From: Panax quinquefolius
Lineage: Eukaryota; Streptophyta; Magnoliopsida; Apiales; Araliaceae
Length of the DNA stretch: 64,000 bases
Assembly (NCBI GenBank): GCA_020205615.1
Contig: CM035162.1
Coordinates: forward strand, 41,592,464 to 41,656,463
Reading direction: 5' to 3'
Part shown: piece after piece, positions 12,228 through 23,568 of the stretch
How the letters are laid out: each line of letters begins with the position of its first letter
Position numbering within the stretch: position 1 is the first letter of the stretch
Translations under genes and position numbers: made by a program
Notes under the pieces: generated by a model
Seen by the model: only the letters and a program-made list of their open reading frames with translations
What the model was told of the DNA's origin: nothing
Databases searched by the model: none

Positions 12228-12427
12228 TTGCCCCCCAGTCTCTTGTTATAAGATATTTATGACATAAGGCTTGAAAGGACACGAATTTGAATAGTCACGC
12301 CCAGTAATGATGAGCTGTTTTGGGAACCCAAGTGGTTTCTTCTTGGTCCACGAGCTGATACACATTTCTCTAGGGCCGGGTCCCACCTGCCCTAAATAGC
12401 CACCCTTGGAAAACGTGCTAAACTTGC

Positions 12428-12435
12428 TATATAAG
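12428..12435 (+). promoter_or_regulatory. TATA box of the antisense gene in element T
   Basis: TATATAAG in the context TTGCTATATAAGTCACTTA lies 262 bp upstream of the chosen start codon at 12697, on the strand opposite to gag-pol. A TC-rich stretch follows, as in plant leaders. It suggests that the extra gene has its own promoter rather than being translated from the genomic RNA. Position is direct; function is inferred. Confidence 0.5.
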
Positions 12436-12696
12436 TCACTTAACACCCCTCACTGTCACTTTTTCGAACCTTTATCCATTTCAAATCTTTCTGCAACTTT
12501 TTCGGCAAAGGCGATTTCCGGCGAGCCTTCCATTTCCACCAACTCTCTGATTCTAGCCCTTTTAGTCATTTTCCAAACTCCATCATTTTGCCTGCGCCTC
12601 AATCTAATGGTTGATTCTAGCGATCCTCCCCCACAATCGCTATCTCGACCGACGCCGCACCACCTCCTCCCATGACTGGTCCAGTCGAAGTTACCA

Positions 12697-14756
12697 ATGG
12701 CTCCGGCTGACATCCCTGTTGAGAGCGCTGATTCCCGAGTCTGGCGTCTTTATGCCTCCGAGACCTATTATGTTGTTATCAACACCGAATCGTCCATCAA
12801 TCAATCCCAGCTATCCGACATTCGAACTGTATTCAATATCCCCCAAGAGTATAAGCTTCGGGTAGCTGAGCCGAACGAGAGAATGTTCTGGCGTCCGGAA
12901 GGCGATTGGATGGTTGTCCATCTTTATGCTCTGAAGTATGGGGTTCGGTTCCCTCTTCACGAATTCATCTCTTCCTTCCTCTGTTTGGTTGGGATCGGGT
13001 TCGCACAGCTGGCGCCGAACTCCTACATCCAACTGGTTAGTTTCATCGCCTTATGCCAGGAGGCTGGGATCACTCCAGGTTTGGACTTCTTCTTCTTCCT
13101 ATTTTCTGTTGGACGATCAAAGGAACCTGGCCTTCGTCATCTGAACCGTGTAACCGGCCGAGCCACCTTCATGAAGACCCCTTCGAGCAATAAAGGGTGG
13201 CATTCACAATGGTTCTTCATGAAGGGAACCGACCTCAACCTCTTGCCGAATTGGGCCTGTCCCGAGGATTCCGTCATGAAAGTAACTAAGTTCCCGAAAG
13301 GTCGCTTCGTCGCCTTCAAGAAGTTCTACTCGCTGCTGAAGCAAACTAGTTGGGGTCTGGGGATCGTGTCCAACGAATCCTGGCTCTACGAACATGGTTG
13401 TAAGTAATAATCCCGAGCTCTTTTATTTACCCTCCCGACCTCCTACTTCATTTTTATTAACCTCTTTATCTTCTGTTGTAGTGACTATCTTCAAGCCTGA
13501 TGAGGCTGATGTGGCCTTGACCCCTCTACCGGTCATTGTCGAACCCATTCACCCTCCTGCTGCTAACGACTCTCCCGAGGATGAGGCCATTCCTCTCGCC
13601 GAACTATCCATGGGTTCTTCTACAGGTCCTATTCTTCCCCTTTCTGAACTGGAACCCCCGCCCAAGAATCCTCTGAAGATGAAACGGGCTGACAAAATGG
13701 CACTGCTAAAGAAGGCAAAGAAACCTTCTGCCAAGGCCCCATCTAAAGCTGTTGTCTCAGCCCCGCCGAAGCTGCTCCCACCCCTTACAATAGTTACGGT
13801 GGTCGAGGATTCAGAGGAGACAGAGGATCGGCCTCTTGAACCTCAACTTAAGAAGCCCTGTATGATCGAAGGTCCTGACCCAGTTGATGCTGTTGTTTGC
13901 CCAATCCCGGGATCAACTCTTACTTCCAAGGCCAGTTCGTCCCAAGGTTCACCGACCACCTGCTGGCCGAAGAGTCCTTCGGATGTTCAAGCACTTCAAG
14001 CTCCCGGGTGATGACAAACGGTTTAAGAATTACTCTTATGAGGAGTATCTGGTTACCTATATCAGAGCTCAAACTCAGGTATTCTCGATCAGCTTTAAAG
14101 TTTTTTCCTTTATCGCTATGTTGCTTTTTTGCATGTCGTCGATGCGTCTTTTGTGTTTAAAGCTAACGCCATCCTTGCTCGCTATCCTTCTCTTGCCCGA
14201 TCTACTAAGAAAGAGGGGCAACTGAAACATGATGTGTTGCTCCTCGAAGTCGAAAGTCATGAGGTCGAGATTCTCGAGTCAAGAGGAGAGGGACATTCAC
14301 GCTGATACCCGAAACAAGGTGACCAAGGCTGATCGTCGGATTGCCAAACTCAAAGAGCAACATTCTCTCCTTCAACAAGAGTTAGTTGGTCTTGACGGTC
14401 ATGCCAAGAAGCTTGTGCAAGACAAGGAGCTTTTGGCTGAGGAGAATAAAGTCTTGGTGGGGAATATTCACACCATCGAGGACCAATTCAACACAATGCA
14501 CGACCAAATGAGAACGTTGATCCAGTCGAACAATGCTTTGTTAGAGGAGCAGGTCGTCATCAAACAAGCAACCATCAAGGAATATGAAGAGTCGCCTGCC
14601 TTGACCGATAAGATTATGGCCCAGTTTGCTGAGGGGGTTGAAGCTTATCGAGAGAAGGCTCGGACAAAGCTGGTTGATGCTGGGTTGGACGCCTCAATCC
14701 TTGACTCTTCTGATGAGGAATCTGAGGCTGAAGCTAATGATGGTTCGCCCCAGTAG
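12697..14756 (+). pseudogene. Antisense extra gene of element T: gypsy-type transposon domain (PF04195-like) plus coiled coil
   Basis: The start ATG (ACCAATGG context) opens 236 codons. Residues about 85-130 (GVRFPLHEFISSFLCLVGIG, then AQLAPNSYIQLVSFIALC) match the pattern of Pfam PF04195, a plant domain seen in Tat-lineage extra genes and in host-annotated proteins. The first reading ends at GTAAGT (about 13402), and TTCTGTTGTAG precedes 13482. Removing this ~80-base segment joins the two frames in phase, so it looks like a real intron. The following part is acidic and proline-rich, then a region with FKLPGDDKRFKNYSYEEYLV. A second donor-like CAGGTATTC lies near 14076. The C terminus (14260-14756) is a charged coiled coil (AKLKEQHSLLQQELVGL). 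Two or more frameshifts (about 13950 and 14270) break this copy. Function is unknown. Confidence 0.8.
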
Positions 14757-15300
14757 ATAAATTTTGTACTTGTAAATTTTCCTTTCGTAGTTTTGTAATT
14801 CGCTCGATCCGTTAGGCTGATGATATATGTATCCGAAGCCTGTCTGATCGGGAATTGTAAAACAGATTTGATATGAATGAAATAGTATGAGTTCCTTAGT
14901 TGTTATCTCGATTAGTTTTGCTTGTGACTTTTATCGAACAGTTAGGTTATTTCTGACTGTCTGGTCAACTTATGTACAAAGCTTACAGGATCGGATTTAT
15001 AACTTTATCAATCAATTATACTTGTAGAAGCGTTATCGACGGTTAAACTCGCTTGACCGTCTCGATCGTTTTTATGCTCAAGCTTATCTCGATCGGATGT
15101 GTAACTTTGTCGTATCGATTATACTTGTGACCTTTTGTCGATCGATTAGGTCCTTCCGGGACCGTCTTCGATCGCTTTACGTCCCGACGCGTGTTCCGAC
15201 CGGTAAAGCAATGTGAATTTAAATGAAGCATAAATATTTCTCAAGAGAAGTTTTTATTTCATTGATAAATTGCATAGATTACATAAGTAAAGGAAAGAAT
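14757..15300 (-). other. Spacer between the antisense gene and pol of element T
   Basis: This space has no convincing reading frame on either strand. It holds loosely repeated segments (TCGATCGGATGTGTAACTTT and GATCGGATTTATAACTTTAT, each followed by ATTATACTTGT), seen at about 14992-15040 and 15090-15140, so a ~95-bp unit has been at least duplicated. Convergent transcripts from pol and from the antisense gene would both end here. Confidence 0.5.
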
Positions 15301-15310
15301 AGACATGCAT

Positions 15311-16759
15311 TTACTGGTAATATTTTCTAAGTCTTCCAGCATGCCATGTATTCTTTACCACAGATCCATCTATAGCTCGTAGCCGGTAAGTCCCTGGCTT
15401 CGGCACCTCCATTACTTCGTAAGGCCCCTCCCAGTTAGGCATTAGCTTACCTGTGTTCTGGGGGGTTGATGCCTCTGACTCTCGAAGCACCAAATCTCCT
15501 ACCTCAAACCTCCTCAGCTTCACCTTCCGTCAGTAGTGTTTGGATGTTCTCTCACGATAAATAGCCAACCTCAACATAGCAGAGTCGCGAGCTTCATCCA
15601 GCAGATCCAAATTTATTTTCAGGCCTTCATCATTGTATAGTTCCTTGTATTGACTGACTTAAAGAGTGGGGGATCCGATCTCGACTGGTATGAGTGTATC
15701 GGTCCCGTATGCCAGTCGAAATAGAGAGTCTCCAGTTGTTGTCCTCGGAGTGGTTCGATATACCCATAGGACACTGAGTAGTTCTTTGGGCCACCGACCC
15801 TTTAACTCATCCAACCTTCTTTTTATCCCGTTGAGTAGGGTTCGGTTGGTAACTTCTACTTGACCATTCGATTGAGGGTGAACGACTGAGGTCTTGCGGT
15901 GTTGAATTCCCAACTCTTTCAGAAAACTTTCAAACTTTGATACCATAAACTATCTACCGTTATCCGAGACCATTGCCATCGAAATACCGAAGCGGTAAAC
16001 GACTCCTTCCTTGAGAAATTTCAAGCATTCGTGTTCGGTGATCTTCTGCAGTGGTTTGGCTTCGACCCATTTCATCATGTAGTCAATAGCCACGATTACA
16101 AAACTAACTTATCCCTTGGCCTTCGGCAGAGGCCCTAGGATGTCGATTCCCCATACAGCGAAGGGGATCGGGGATAAGACCGAGTAAAGCTCTTCGGAGG
16201 GTTGATGTGGAATATTGCTATTCAGCTAACACTTGGGACACCTTCTAACGAATTCCTTGGCCTCTGTGTAGATAGTCGGCCAGTAATACCCCTGCCTCAA
16301 AATCTTATGTGCCAGTGACTTGACCCCCATGTGATCTCCATAAATCCCTTCGTGTACCTCCCGAAGTGTATAGTTTGCTTCTGAAGGTGTTAAGCACTTG
16401 AGTAGTGGAGAACTGAAAGCCCTTCGATACAGATCTCTATCAATAAGTACAAAGTTTGAACTTCGGTGCTTGATCTTCCTTGCTAGAATGCGGTCCGAAG
16501 GCAACACCCCGTCGGCCAGGTAGAAGATGTATGGCGTAAGCCAACAGTCCAGCCGATCAATACATAGTACCTCCTCTTTCGGGACACTTGGTTGTTCCAA
16601 TACTTCCAGATATACCGATCCGCTGAAGGAGCTTGCTTCTGTCGTTGCCAGTCGAGCCAAGGCATCTGCCACGGTGTTGTCTGATCGATCCACTCCTCGA
16701 CAGCTGACTGAACTGAAGTATGCCAATTTACTCTTCGCTTCGGCTAAATACCTCGCCAT
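15311..16759 (-). pseudogene. Element T integrase
   Basis: On the minus strand the zinc-binding N terminus (16400-16226) reads H...H in EVHEGIYGDHMGVKSLA and C..C in VRRCPKC. The core continues through 16225-15950 with stops. The last catalytic region reads HPQSNGQVEVTNRTLL (about 15888-15840), followed by WVYRTTPRTTTGDSLFRLAYG. The C-terminal DNA-binding segment (15523-15311) holds FEVGDLVLRE and NWEGPYEVMEV, typical of Tat integrases, and ends LRKYYQ. There is no chromodomain, unlike D, E, G and X. Stops at about 16225 and 15650 make it inactive. Confidence 0.86.
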
Positions 16760-17665
16760 TCTTGCCCCCGGGCCTCATACTCCCCCGATATCTGTTTGAT
16801 GACCAACTGTGAATCACTATAGATGACAAGATTTTGAACTTCTAGGCTTCGAGCTACTTCAAATTTTGGCTTAGAATGGCCTCGTCGCATCGCTTCGTTG
16901 TTGGTCGCTTTAACTGGAACCGAATTGCCATTGGACTTTAAACCCTTCAGACTCATCAAGATGATTTTACGGCCCCACCGACGTCCTCGAGGTTAATGAG
17001 CCATCAACATATAGTGTCCATGAAGTCCTCGCGTGTTTTGTTTCGGTCACCGACCCCACATCTGGTTCTAAGAACGAACATTCCACGACGAAGTCGGCCA
17101 GAGCCTGCCCTTTGATTGTTGTCCGGGGTAGATACTCCAATGTAAATTGTGTTAATTCTATTGCCCATGCTTCCAGTCTTCCCGAAACCTCTGGTCGGTA
17201 TAGGATTTTCTTCATTGGTACCGATCGTGTATACCACCACCACCCACTTCGAAATAATGTCAAGTTTCGCTTGCAATGATCGAGCATAAAGCGAATTTTT
17301 CTAGGTTCAGTATCAATTTCGCGATCTCGAGCACATGGTCGACGTGAGTATATCGGGAACTGTTTTCCCCCTTTGTCTCGAACCAATGCTGCCCCTACCG
17401 CCATCGAACTTGCTGCTAGATACAGGTACAAAGGTTCTGAAGGGATCGGTTTCATCAGCAGTGGAGACGAAGATAAATAGTGTTTGATCCCTTGGAATGC
17501 GTCTTCGTACTCCGAAGTCCATTGGAAGCTTTTCTCGTTCTTGGGCCCTTTCAAGGTGTTAAAAAATGGTAGGCATCTCTCTGCCGATTTGGAGATAAAC
17601 CTTCGGATGGCCGCGATCCGACCCGTCAGTCTCTGCACATCCTTATTCGACTTCGGAGATTTCAT
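16745..17665 (-). pseudogene. Element T connection and RNase H domains
   Basis: From 17665 the minus strand reads VQRLTGRIAAIRRFISKSAE (end of the polymerase thumb) and LPFFNTLKGPKNEKSFQWT. Then comes SSPLLMKPIPSEPLYLYLAA (17480-17400), marking the first RNase H-like fold. A second RNase H follows with LYVDGSLTSRTSVGP (about 17010) and VIYSDSQLVIKQISGEYEA (16845-16785). Tat elements commonly carry two RNase H folds, the second of the archaeal type; the two blocks here agree with that. Reading frames shift near 17290 and 16965. Confidence 0.8.
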
Positions 17666-17677
17666 ATCCAGGACCGC

Positions 17678-18427
17678 CTAAATCTTCTCTAGATTCGCTT
17701 CAATTCCTCTCTTGCTGACCAAATATCCTAAGAACTTTCCCGATCCCAATCCGAACGTGCACTTGGTCGGGTTAAACCTTAGGTTGCGTTTCCTGACAGT
17801 TCCGAAGCAGTTTTTCAGATCCTCGAGGTGGTCACGGACTGACATACTTTTGACGATCATGTCATCCACGTAGACCTCCATACTTCTCCCTAACTGTTCC
17901 GTGAACACGAGATTTATCATTCGCTGATAGGTTGCCCCTGCATTCAGTAGTCCGAAGGTCATCTTGCGATACGCATATATTGCCCGGTGTGTGATGAAAT
18001 TGGTCTTCGGGATATCTTCCTTACTCATTGAAATCTGATGGTATCCTGAGAATGCGTCCATGAAGCTCAGTATATCGTATCCCGAAGTGGCGTCTATCAA
18101 CTGATCTATATTGGGAAAAGGTTAAAAATCCTTCGAACACGCCCTGTTCAGATCCGTGTAGTCGATGCATAGTCTCCACTTCCCATTCTGCTTCTGGACC
18201 AAGACCACATTAGCCAACCACTCCGGCTAATCGATTTCGAAGATAAATTCGGCCTCCAGAAGTTTGGTGATCTCTTTATCAATGATTTTTTGTCTTTCTG
18301 GGGTGAATACTCTTCGCTTCTGTATGACTAATTTTTTACTTGGGTCCACTTGTAATCTGTGTAGGGCCACCGATTCGCTTACCCCTGGCATATCACTTGA
18401 CTCCCATGCAAAGATGTCGGCGTAGAC
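17678..18427 (-). pseudogene. Element T reverse transcriptase
   Basis: The minus strand gives EWLANVVLVQKQNGKWRLCI (about 18215-18155), SFMDAFSGYHQISM (18060-18020), MTFGLLNAGATYQRM and the catalytic MEVYVDDMIVKS (about 17880-17845), with the YVDD box intact. It copies genomic RNA into DNA in the particle. Stops interrupt the N-terminal part (TAA near 18230 and 18125). Confidence 0.88.
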
Positions 18428-19918
18428 TTAGAGCAATTCTATCAATCCTGTCCTAAACGGTTCTGCTAACCCCGACCCGATCTTGATCATTTTCGATGAA
18501 CTCCTTGGCACCAGTTCTATATCCTCAGTTTCTTCTGCCGGCTGAGCAAGCAGTTCTGTGCTACTTTCAATGAATTGCTCTATTTCGATAGCCATTTTCT
18601 GCTTCGCATTTATGACCACGAACCCCGAGGAAATTAAGTCGTTCATTAGAGTAGCACCTTGAGCAATGTCTAAATCTCCTTTTACCTCCCCGATCCCGTT
18701 CGGTGTTGGAAACTTGATTTTAAAGTGGGGTATAGAAGTCACTGCTTGCAAGGCTGCTAAGGTCGGTCTTCCGAGGATTGCGTTGTAGACCGAGTCCACC
18801 TGGACTATGAAAAATTTAACCATTATTTCGACCTGATTGGGTGCTGTGCCGAACTTAACGAGCATTTCGATGGTGCCCGACACATACACAGGATCTCCAC
18901 TGAAACTGTACAAGGGTCTTTCGCCTCCCAAATCCATCTTCTTCCCTTGCAGGTCCATCCTCTGGTAGGCGTGGGTGTACAAGATGTCGACCGAGGATCC
19001 ATTGTCAATCATCATTCGTTTCATATCCACGGTCCCGACTTGGGCAGTTATCACCAATGCTCCGTCATGCGGCTCGATAAGGTCCGTCGGGTAATCCTCG
19101 TCCGAAAAGGAGATAGATGTTCCCGGATATGCCCGATCCTTTCTTGTAGTTGACCCCGTAATCGATAACACTGCCTCTAGATGCCCACTTCTTTTCTTTC
19201 CAGTTACCCGCCCAATTGAGCCGCCTGATATCACATCAATTACGCCTCGGGCTGGCGAATTCTGTGGAGGATGGATGTCCTGATCGCGATCCCTGCTTTC
19301 CTCTCTTGGTGCCACCGCGCTACCCCGACCTGCTACATATTGTATTAACTGGCCGTTTTGAACATTCTTCTCTATCATATCCATCAGGTCGGTGCATGCC
19401 TCTGTCGAGTGCCCGGTACTCTGGTGATACTCGTAGTACTTGTCCCGACCCCTCCTCCCTGGTTTGGTTCGCCTCGAGTAGGGCTCATAGAACAGTTTAT
19501 TTTTTATCTCGTCCAAAATCTTCGCCCGATCCGTAGTGAGGGGGATGTAAACTTTGCTGACATTACGATTAGGTAATGGAGGTCGGCTGCTTCCTAATCC
19601 TCTTCCATTGTATGTTTTCTTACCCGAATTGTCCAACCACCACTGGTTGTTATCCGAGCGCTGATAACTCGGTTTGTCCCGATCCTTTGATTTCTCGTAG
19701 GATTGAGAGTGTGGTTTGAAGTTTCCCATGGCTTCTTCTATCGCTATGAACCCTTCGGCCTGATAGAAGGCTTCAGGTAGATCTGCGGGAGGGCTGATCA
19801 ACAAATCTTTCATTAATTTCTTGGACCTCCCAATGTCCAACCCCGTCGTGAAAAATCCCAAGGCTTGTGGAGAGTTCAACTCCGCTACCGACCCCACAGC
19901 CACCCGAAATCTCTTCAC
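18428..19918 (-). pseudogene. Element T gag C terminus and aspartic protease
   Basis: This is the longest clean frame of T, 496 codons. The N-terminal part finishes the gag capsid region (MKRFRVAVGSVAELNSPQAL). A knuckle-like segment reads YYEYHQSTGHSTEACTDL, in which the usual CX2CX4HX4C is reduced to a variant with the first cysteine replaced. The protease active-site turn is MMIDNGSSVDILY at about 19018-18980, in the D-N-G form seen in Tat elements rather than DTG, followed by IVQVDSVYNAILGRPTLAAL as the second conserved strand. It is separated by a stop from the gag segment at 19946-20281. Confidence 0.85.
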
Positions 19919-19945
19919 GTACTGACCTAGTGTTTCGTCCGACTT

Positions 19946-20956
19946 CTATCGGACCTGCATGAGGGACGCCGTGATCTTTCCTCGTCTTCTGTTGCTTCCG
20001 AACCGAACATGGAACTTTTCCCGAAGATCATTCCACGACCTGATTGATCCTGCTGCCAAAATCCCCATCCATTCTCGGGCGCTCTTTTTCAAGGTTGTGG
20101 CAAACATGTGACATTTGGCCGCGTCCGAGTGTCCGTAGTAAGACATCAGACGATCATATCCGTCCGAATGATCATAAGGATCCCCTAACCAGTCGTACGT
20201 GTCCATAGGGGGCATCTTCTTCTTCGGATCGGCTGTGACTTGGTTGATCTCTGGTGAGAAGGGCGATCCAGGGCATCCCAAAGAGGTCCCTATCGGACTC
20301 TTAGCTGCTAATAGTTTCTCCAGTTCTGCGACTCTTCAGGCGTGGGGATCGGCCTCTACTTTTCGAGGGGACGAATGATGTCTGTCCCGCTTGTATTTGG
20401 GGGACGCAATCCTCCTCTTTTGATCCGACCTCTCTGGGTGTCCGGATCTTCTGTCCTCCGATCGACTCCTCCTTCGACTCCATCCTTCTCGGGAACGACT
20501 CCGTGGTCAGCTCCTTTCTTTTCTAGCTTCATCCCGTCGGGGTGATCGGGATCGGCTAGGATGTCTGTGCCTCTTCGAGGAGACTTCTCGTTCTCCGGCC
20601 ACCTTAGCCATCTGGGCTTCAAGTTCTTCCTGCTGCAGTTGCAAGGCCAACATAGCGTCCTTATTCTGATCCATCTTCTTTTTCAGGATGAACTCTCTCT
20701 GGTCCTGGCTTTCTTCTCCTCCTTCACGCCGTACGAGGGCCCGTGAATGATTTTTATCGGCCTGACTCGTAGGAGGGGGCGTATGCTGGCTGTCATTGAA
20801 GAGATTACGCAGGCCGGAGTGGGCTGGTACCTCTTGAGCCTCCGGAATTTTAGATCCTAACCGATCCTTCACCGACCCCCTCACATGTGTGGTCTGGTGC
20901 GACTGCTGGGTTTTCGCCTTTTCGTGGGCAGAGGCATTGTTTTCCCTACTCGCCAT
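19946..20956 (-). pseudogene. Element T gag, N-terminal and capsid part
   Basis: The likely start is the ATG at 20956 (MASRENNASAHEKAKT), just inside the primer-binding site; an upstream ATG at 21055 would start within the LTR. The N terminus is rich in charged and Q/E residues (MLALQLQQEELEAQMAKVAG). The capsid-type gag domain is at 20281-19946: KCHMFATTLKKSAREW, WNDLREKFHVRFG. Frame breaks near 20500 and 20290 divide it. Confidence 0.85.
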
Positions 20957-21006
20957 ATCCTGCTGCTGGAAAAGATGGTGGTGATTGTAAGAAAGCACTA
21001 AAAAAG

Positions 21007-21023
21007 CCCTCCGTCTAGCGCCA
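21007..21023 (-). other. Primer-binding site of element T
   Basis: The minus strand reads TGGCGCTAGACGGAGGG, one base inside the 5' LTR at 21025. This is complementary to a tRNA ending CCCTCCGTCTAGCGCCA, which resembles the 3' end of plant tRNA-Asn apart from one base. The tRNA identity is from memory and is moderately sure. Confidence 0.7.
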
Positions 21024-21024
21024 A

Positions 21025-21684
21025 TGTTAAAGTCGAGTTTCGTCTGCGCGTCCAATCACAGAATCCACGCACTGAAACCTGCACAATAACGGATCACACA
21101 GAAGCTTGATGGCTTGTGCCGCCGGGAGATAGCTCCGGTGTGAGAATAAGTACAGGCCGTTCACAAGGTTTAACAATAGAGGCTTAAGTATTTAGTGCTC
21201 AAAGATGTATTACCTGTTAATTGTAACCTTGGCCTTGTATTTATAATACTCTTACCACTTTAGAATCCTTCTCCGAGTCGAATTAGGACTCCTAAATATG
21301 GTAGTTACCTATATTTGGGTCCAACACAATCTCCTTAAAAGGTGCAAGTAGAATCCCTTTCTAATACCACCTTTGGAGTTGCCTTATCAACATATGATTA
21401 GGGTTAAGACCTTAACCACGTAAACCCCCTTATCACTCCCAACTCAGATGCGGCCGCCTAATTTGCATGTGTTCGACCCAACATAAACACCGGTCTGGGC
21501 CTTGGCCCAAAGGACACAAAGAGACCGACCCGAACTCCTCACGCCAGACGGCATGGACCCCAACCTAATGGACTCGGGTATCCGAACCCGACCTCCTGTA
21601 CATCTTCGGCCATCTAGGCCCAAACTCCTTAGTTCCGGACCAGGCTTGTAGTCAACATGAGGGTCGGTAAAACACTCCCGAACA
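21025..21684 (-). repeat. 5' LTR of element T
   Basis: TGTTAAAGTC to CTCCCGAACA, 660 bp, collinear with 11571-12227. It is followed by the second GATAC copy at 21685-21689, after which the LTR of G resumes. Confidence 0.93.
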
Positions 21685-21689
21685 GATAC

Positions 21690-23563
21690 AATCAAAGATA
21701 GTAGTCATAATAGACATCTTGGACAAAGAATGAAAATTTATTTTTTCTGTGAATAGTGTCGTATTCATGAATAATGTCGTATACGTGAATAGTGTCGTAT
21801 ACGTGAATAGTAACCCCGACACAAAAAGGTAGAAAATTCATAAGAAAAATTATCATACTTCGTGAATAGTATTCGTGAATAGTAACTCGTGAATAGTAAC
21901 TCATGAATAGTAACTCGTGAATAGTAACTCGTGAATAGTAACTCCGACATGAAAAGGTAAAAATTTCATAATAAAACTCATACCAATATTAGGTCCAGAT
22001 AATGATATTGAAAGAAATAATATCATTTCTAAGAAAATAACATCCCTTACCTCAAAAGAATAGACTTACTTATTTGGAATATCGATATAATTTCAAGGAA
22101 ATTTGCAATCAGATATAGCAACACTCAAAGTATCAAAATACTCACAAAAATACGCTCGATTATATAGAGAGAGAAAACTTAAGTTTCTGGTGTGATTTTC
22201 AATTCTAACCTAAGCACCCTATTTATAGGAAAATGCTTAGAACACAAAAGCAGAAAATTTAATAAAATAATATATTTATATAAAAATAATACGCACCATT
22301 AGAAATCTAATTTCAGCACATTTACCACACAAGTGGGGCCCACCAAAATGAAAAAAAAAGTTTTTTTAAAAAAATATTTAAAAATTCAAAAATCAATTAT
22401 TTTGAAACTTCAATAATTCATAATAAATAGCCTTTTATCAGAAAAATTCAAATCTTATGTCCATTCAATAGGAAATTCAATTAACTACAACTTTATAGCT
22501 TTAATCTTTTCCAAATTCCAAACAAAAATTGAGCGAAATCCACATACGGACAATTTTACAGGCTATAATCAAATTTCAGTCAAAAATGGGGCTCACCAAC
22601 ATGTTTAACATGTTTTTAGTATTTATTGTAACAAAAATACTCCTCCTCCTCATTTATTCATATAACACACATTCATTGTAAAAATATCACTATTATTATA
22701 TTATTATAATATAATAAATTATTTTATCAGAAAAGATAAAATATCAATTTTCAACAATTGCCACTTTTCTAAAAATTCCTCCATTTATATCCACATAAAT
22801 AAATATTTTCTTTATCATATAAATCAATAATTAATTATTCACAAATAATATTATAGAATCACAATAGTGACAACTAGGCCGTTCCCAGGAAAGAGAGGGC
22901 TTTCCAATAAGGATTTCTCCTTACTAGCGTGCAATTAGGTGACCAAACCTCTTCTTAGACAGAATTTTCTAGACATTGTCAATAATGTTATCTAGTAATA
23001 TTATTAAAATAATATGAATTATTAATCTGATAATGGAAAATACTGTGCAGTGACAATTATTGAAACAATAATAATATAAAATATCAACGTAGCAATTATT
23101 GAATCACTAAAATAAAATATTGAGCGATAATTATCGTGAATAATTATCGAAAGCAAAGGCCTCTTTACGTAAGAATTAATAATTGGTGCAATCACTGTGT
23201 GCCATCTTGCGCAACACCGCCAGACATCGTGTTTTAATCAACGGTATTCTAACGATTGTTAATTGTAATAACTACAACCGTTATTTATAAAAACTCATAC
23301 TTGTCATTTTCTTCATCAACGACTTTCCGTTATGGGGCCCACGAATGGGTCATTTGTCGCATTTAATATTCCCCAACAAGAAGAATATTCCATGACCAAA
23401 CGAATATTCTCCGACAATAATGAATATTTTATAACCACTTGCTTATTTTAAATATTTGCGCATTTTTTTCATAACTAACCACATTAATCAAATCAACCCT
23501 TACTATTTCAAAATAATAAATAGAGAAATTAAATCTTTATTTATAAAAAGTTGGGGCCTTACA
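21690..23563 (-). repeat. 5' LTR of element G, inner continuation after T
   Basis: It resumes exactly where 11570 stopped (AATCAAAGATAGTAG) and ends GGGGCCTTACA at 23563. It contains the richest copy of the GTGAATAGTAACTC array (21747-21950). Reversed LTR promoter sequence (TATTTATAGG) lies near 22211. Confidence 0.92.
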
Positions 23564-23568
23564 ATAGA

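Larger units (their letters stand above)
11571..21684 (-). mobile_element. Element T: Tat-like Ty3/gypsy retrotransposon with an extra antisense gene
   Basis: The element is complete: LTRs 11571-12227 (657 bp) and 21025-21684 (660 bp), both TGTT...AACA, with the target duplication GATAC at 11566-11570 and 21685-21689. Gag-pol lies on the minus strand in the order gag, protease, reverse transcriptase, RNase H, integrase (20956 down to 15311). A long space between pol and the 3' LTR carries an unrelated gene on the opposite strand (12697-14756). An extra gene between pol and the 3' LTR is a known trait of the Tat lineage (Grande, Retand, Ogre relatives). The two LTRs differ at about seven of the first sixty positions, and pol has stops, so the insertion is not recent. 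Confidence 0.93.
5001..23563 (-). mobile_element. Element G: Tekay-like, pol-deleted LTR retrotransposon, minus strand, hosting element T
   Basis: Both ends are defined. ATAGA flanks the element at 4996-5000 and 23564-23568. The left LTR is 5001-7717. The right LTR is 10684-11570 plus 21690-23563, split by element T. The primer-binding site and gag start lie at the right, so the element is transcribed leftwards. Its internal region is only 2966 bp, well short of a full Tekay-like interior. It keeps gag, the zinc knuckles, the protease region and the chromodomain tail, but lacks most reverse transcriptase, RNase H and integrase. It therefore depended on an autonomous relative. It interrupts a MULE transposase exon. 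Confidence 0.93.

Noticed and set aside
12672..12710. Upstream ATG at 12672 as the start of the antisense gene.
   Set aside because: That frame ends after 12 codons. The ATG at 12697 opens the long frame with the domain match. The short one may be an upstream ORF but there is no evidence for a role.
13549..13734. Minus-strand frame within the antisense gene region of T.
   Set aside because: It is the complement of the acidic, proline-rich linker and has no similarity to pol; it is a shadow frame.
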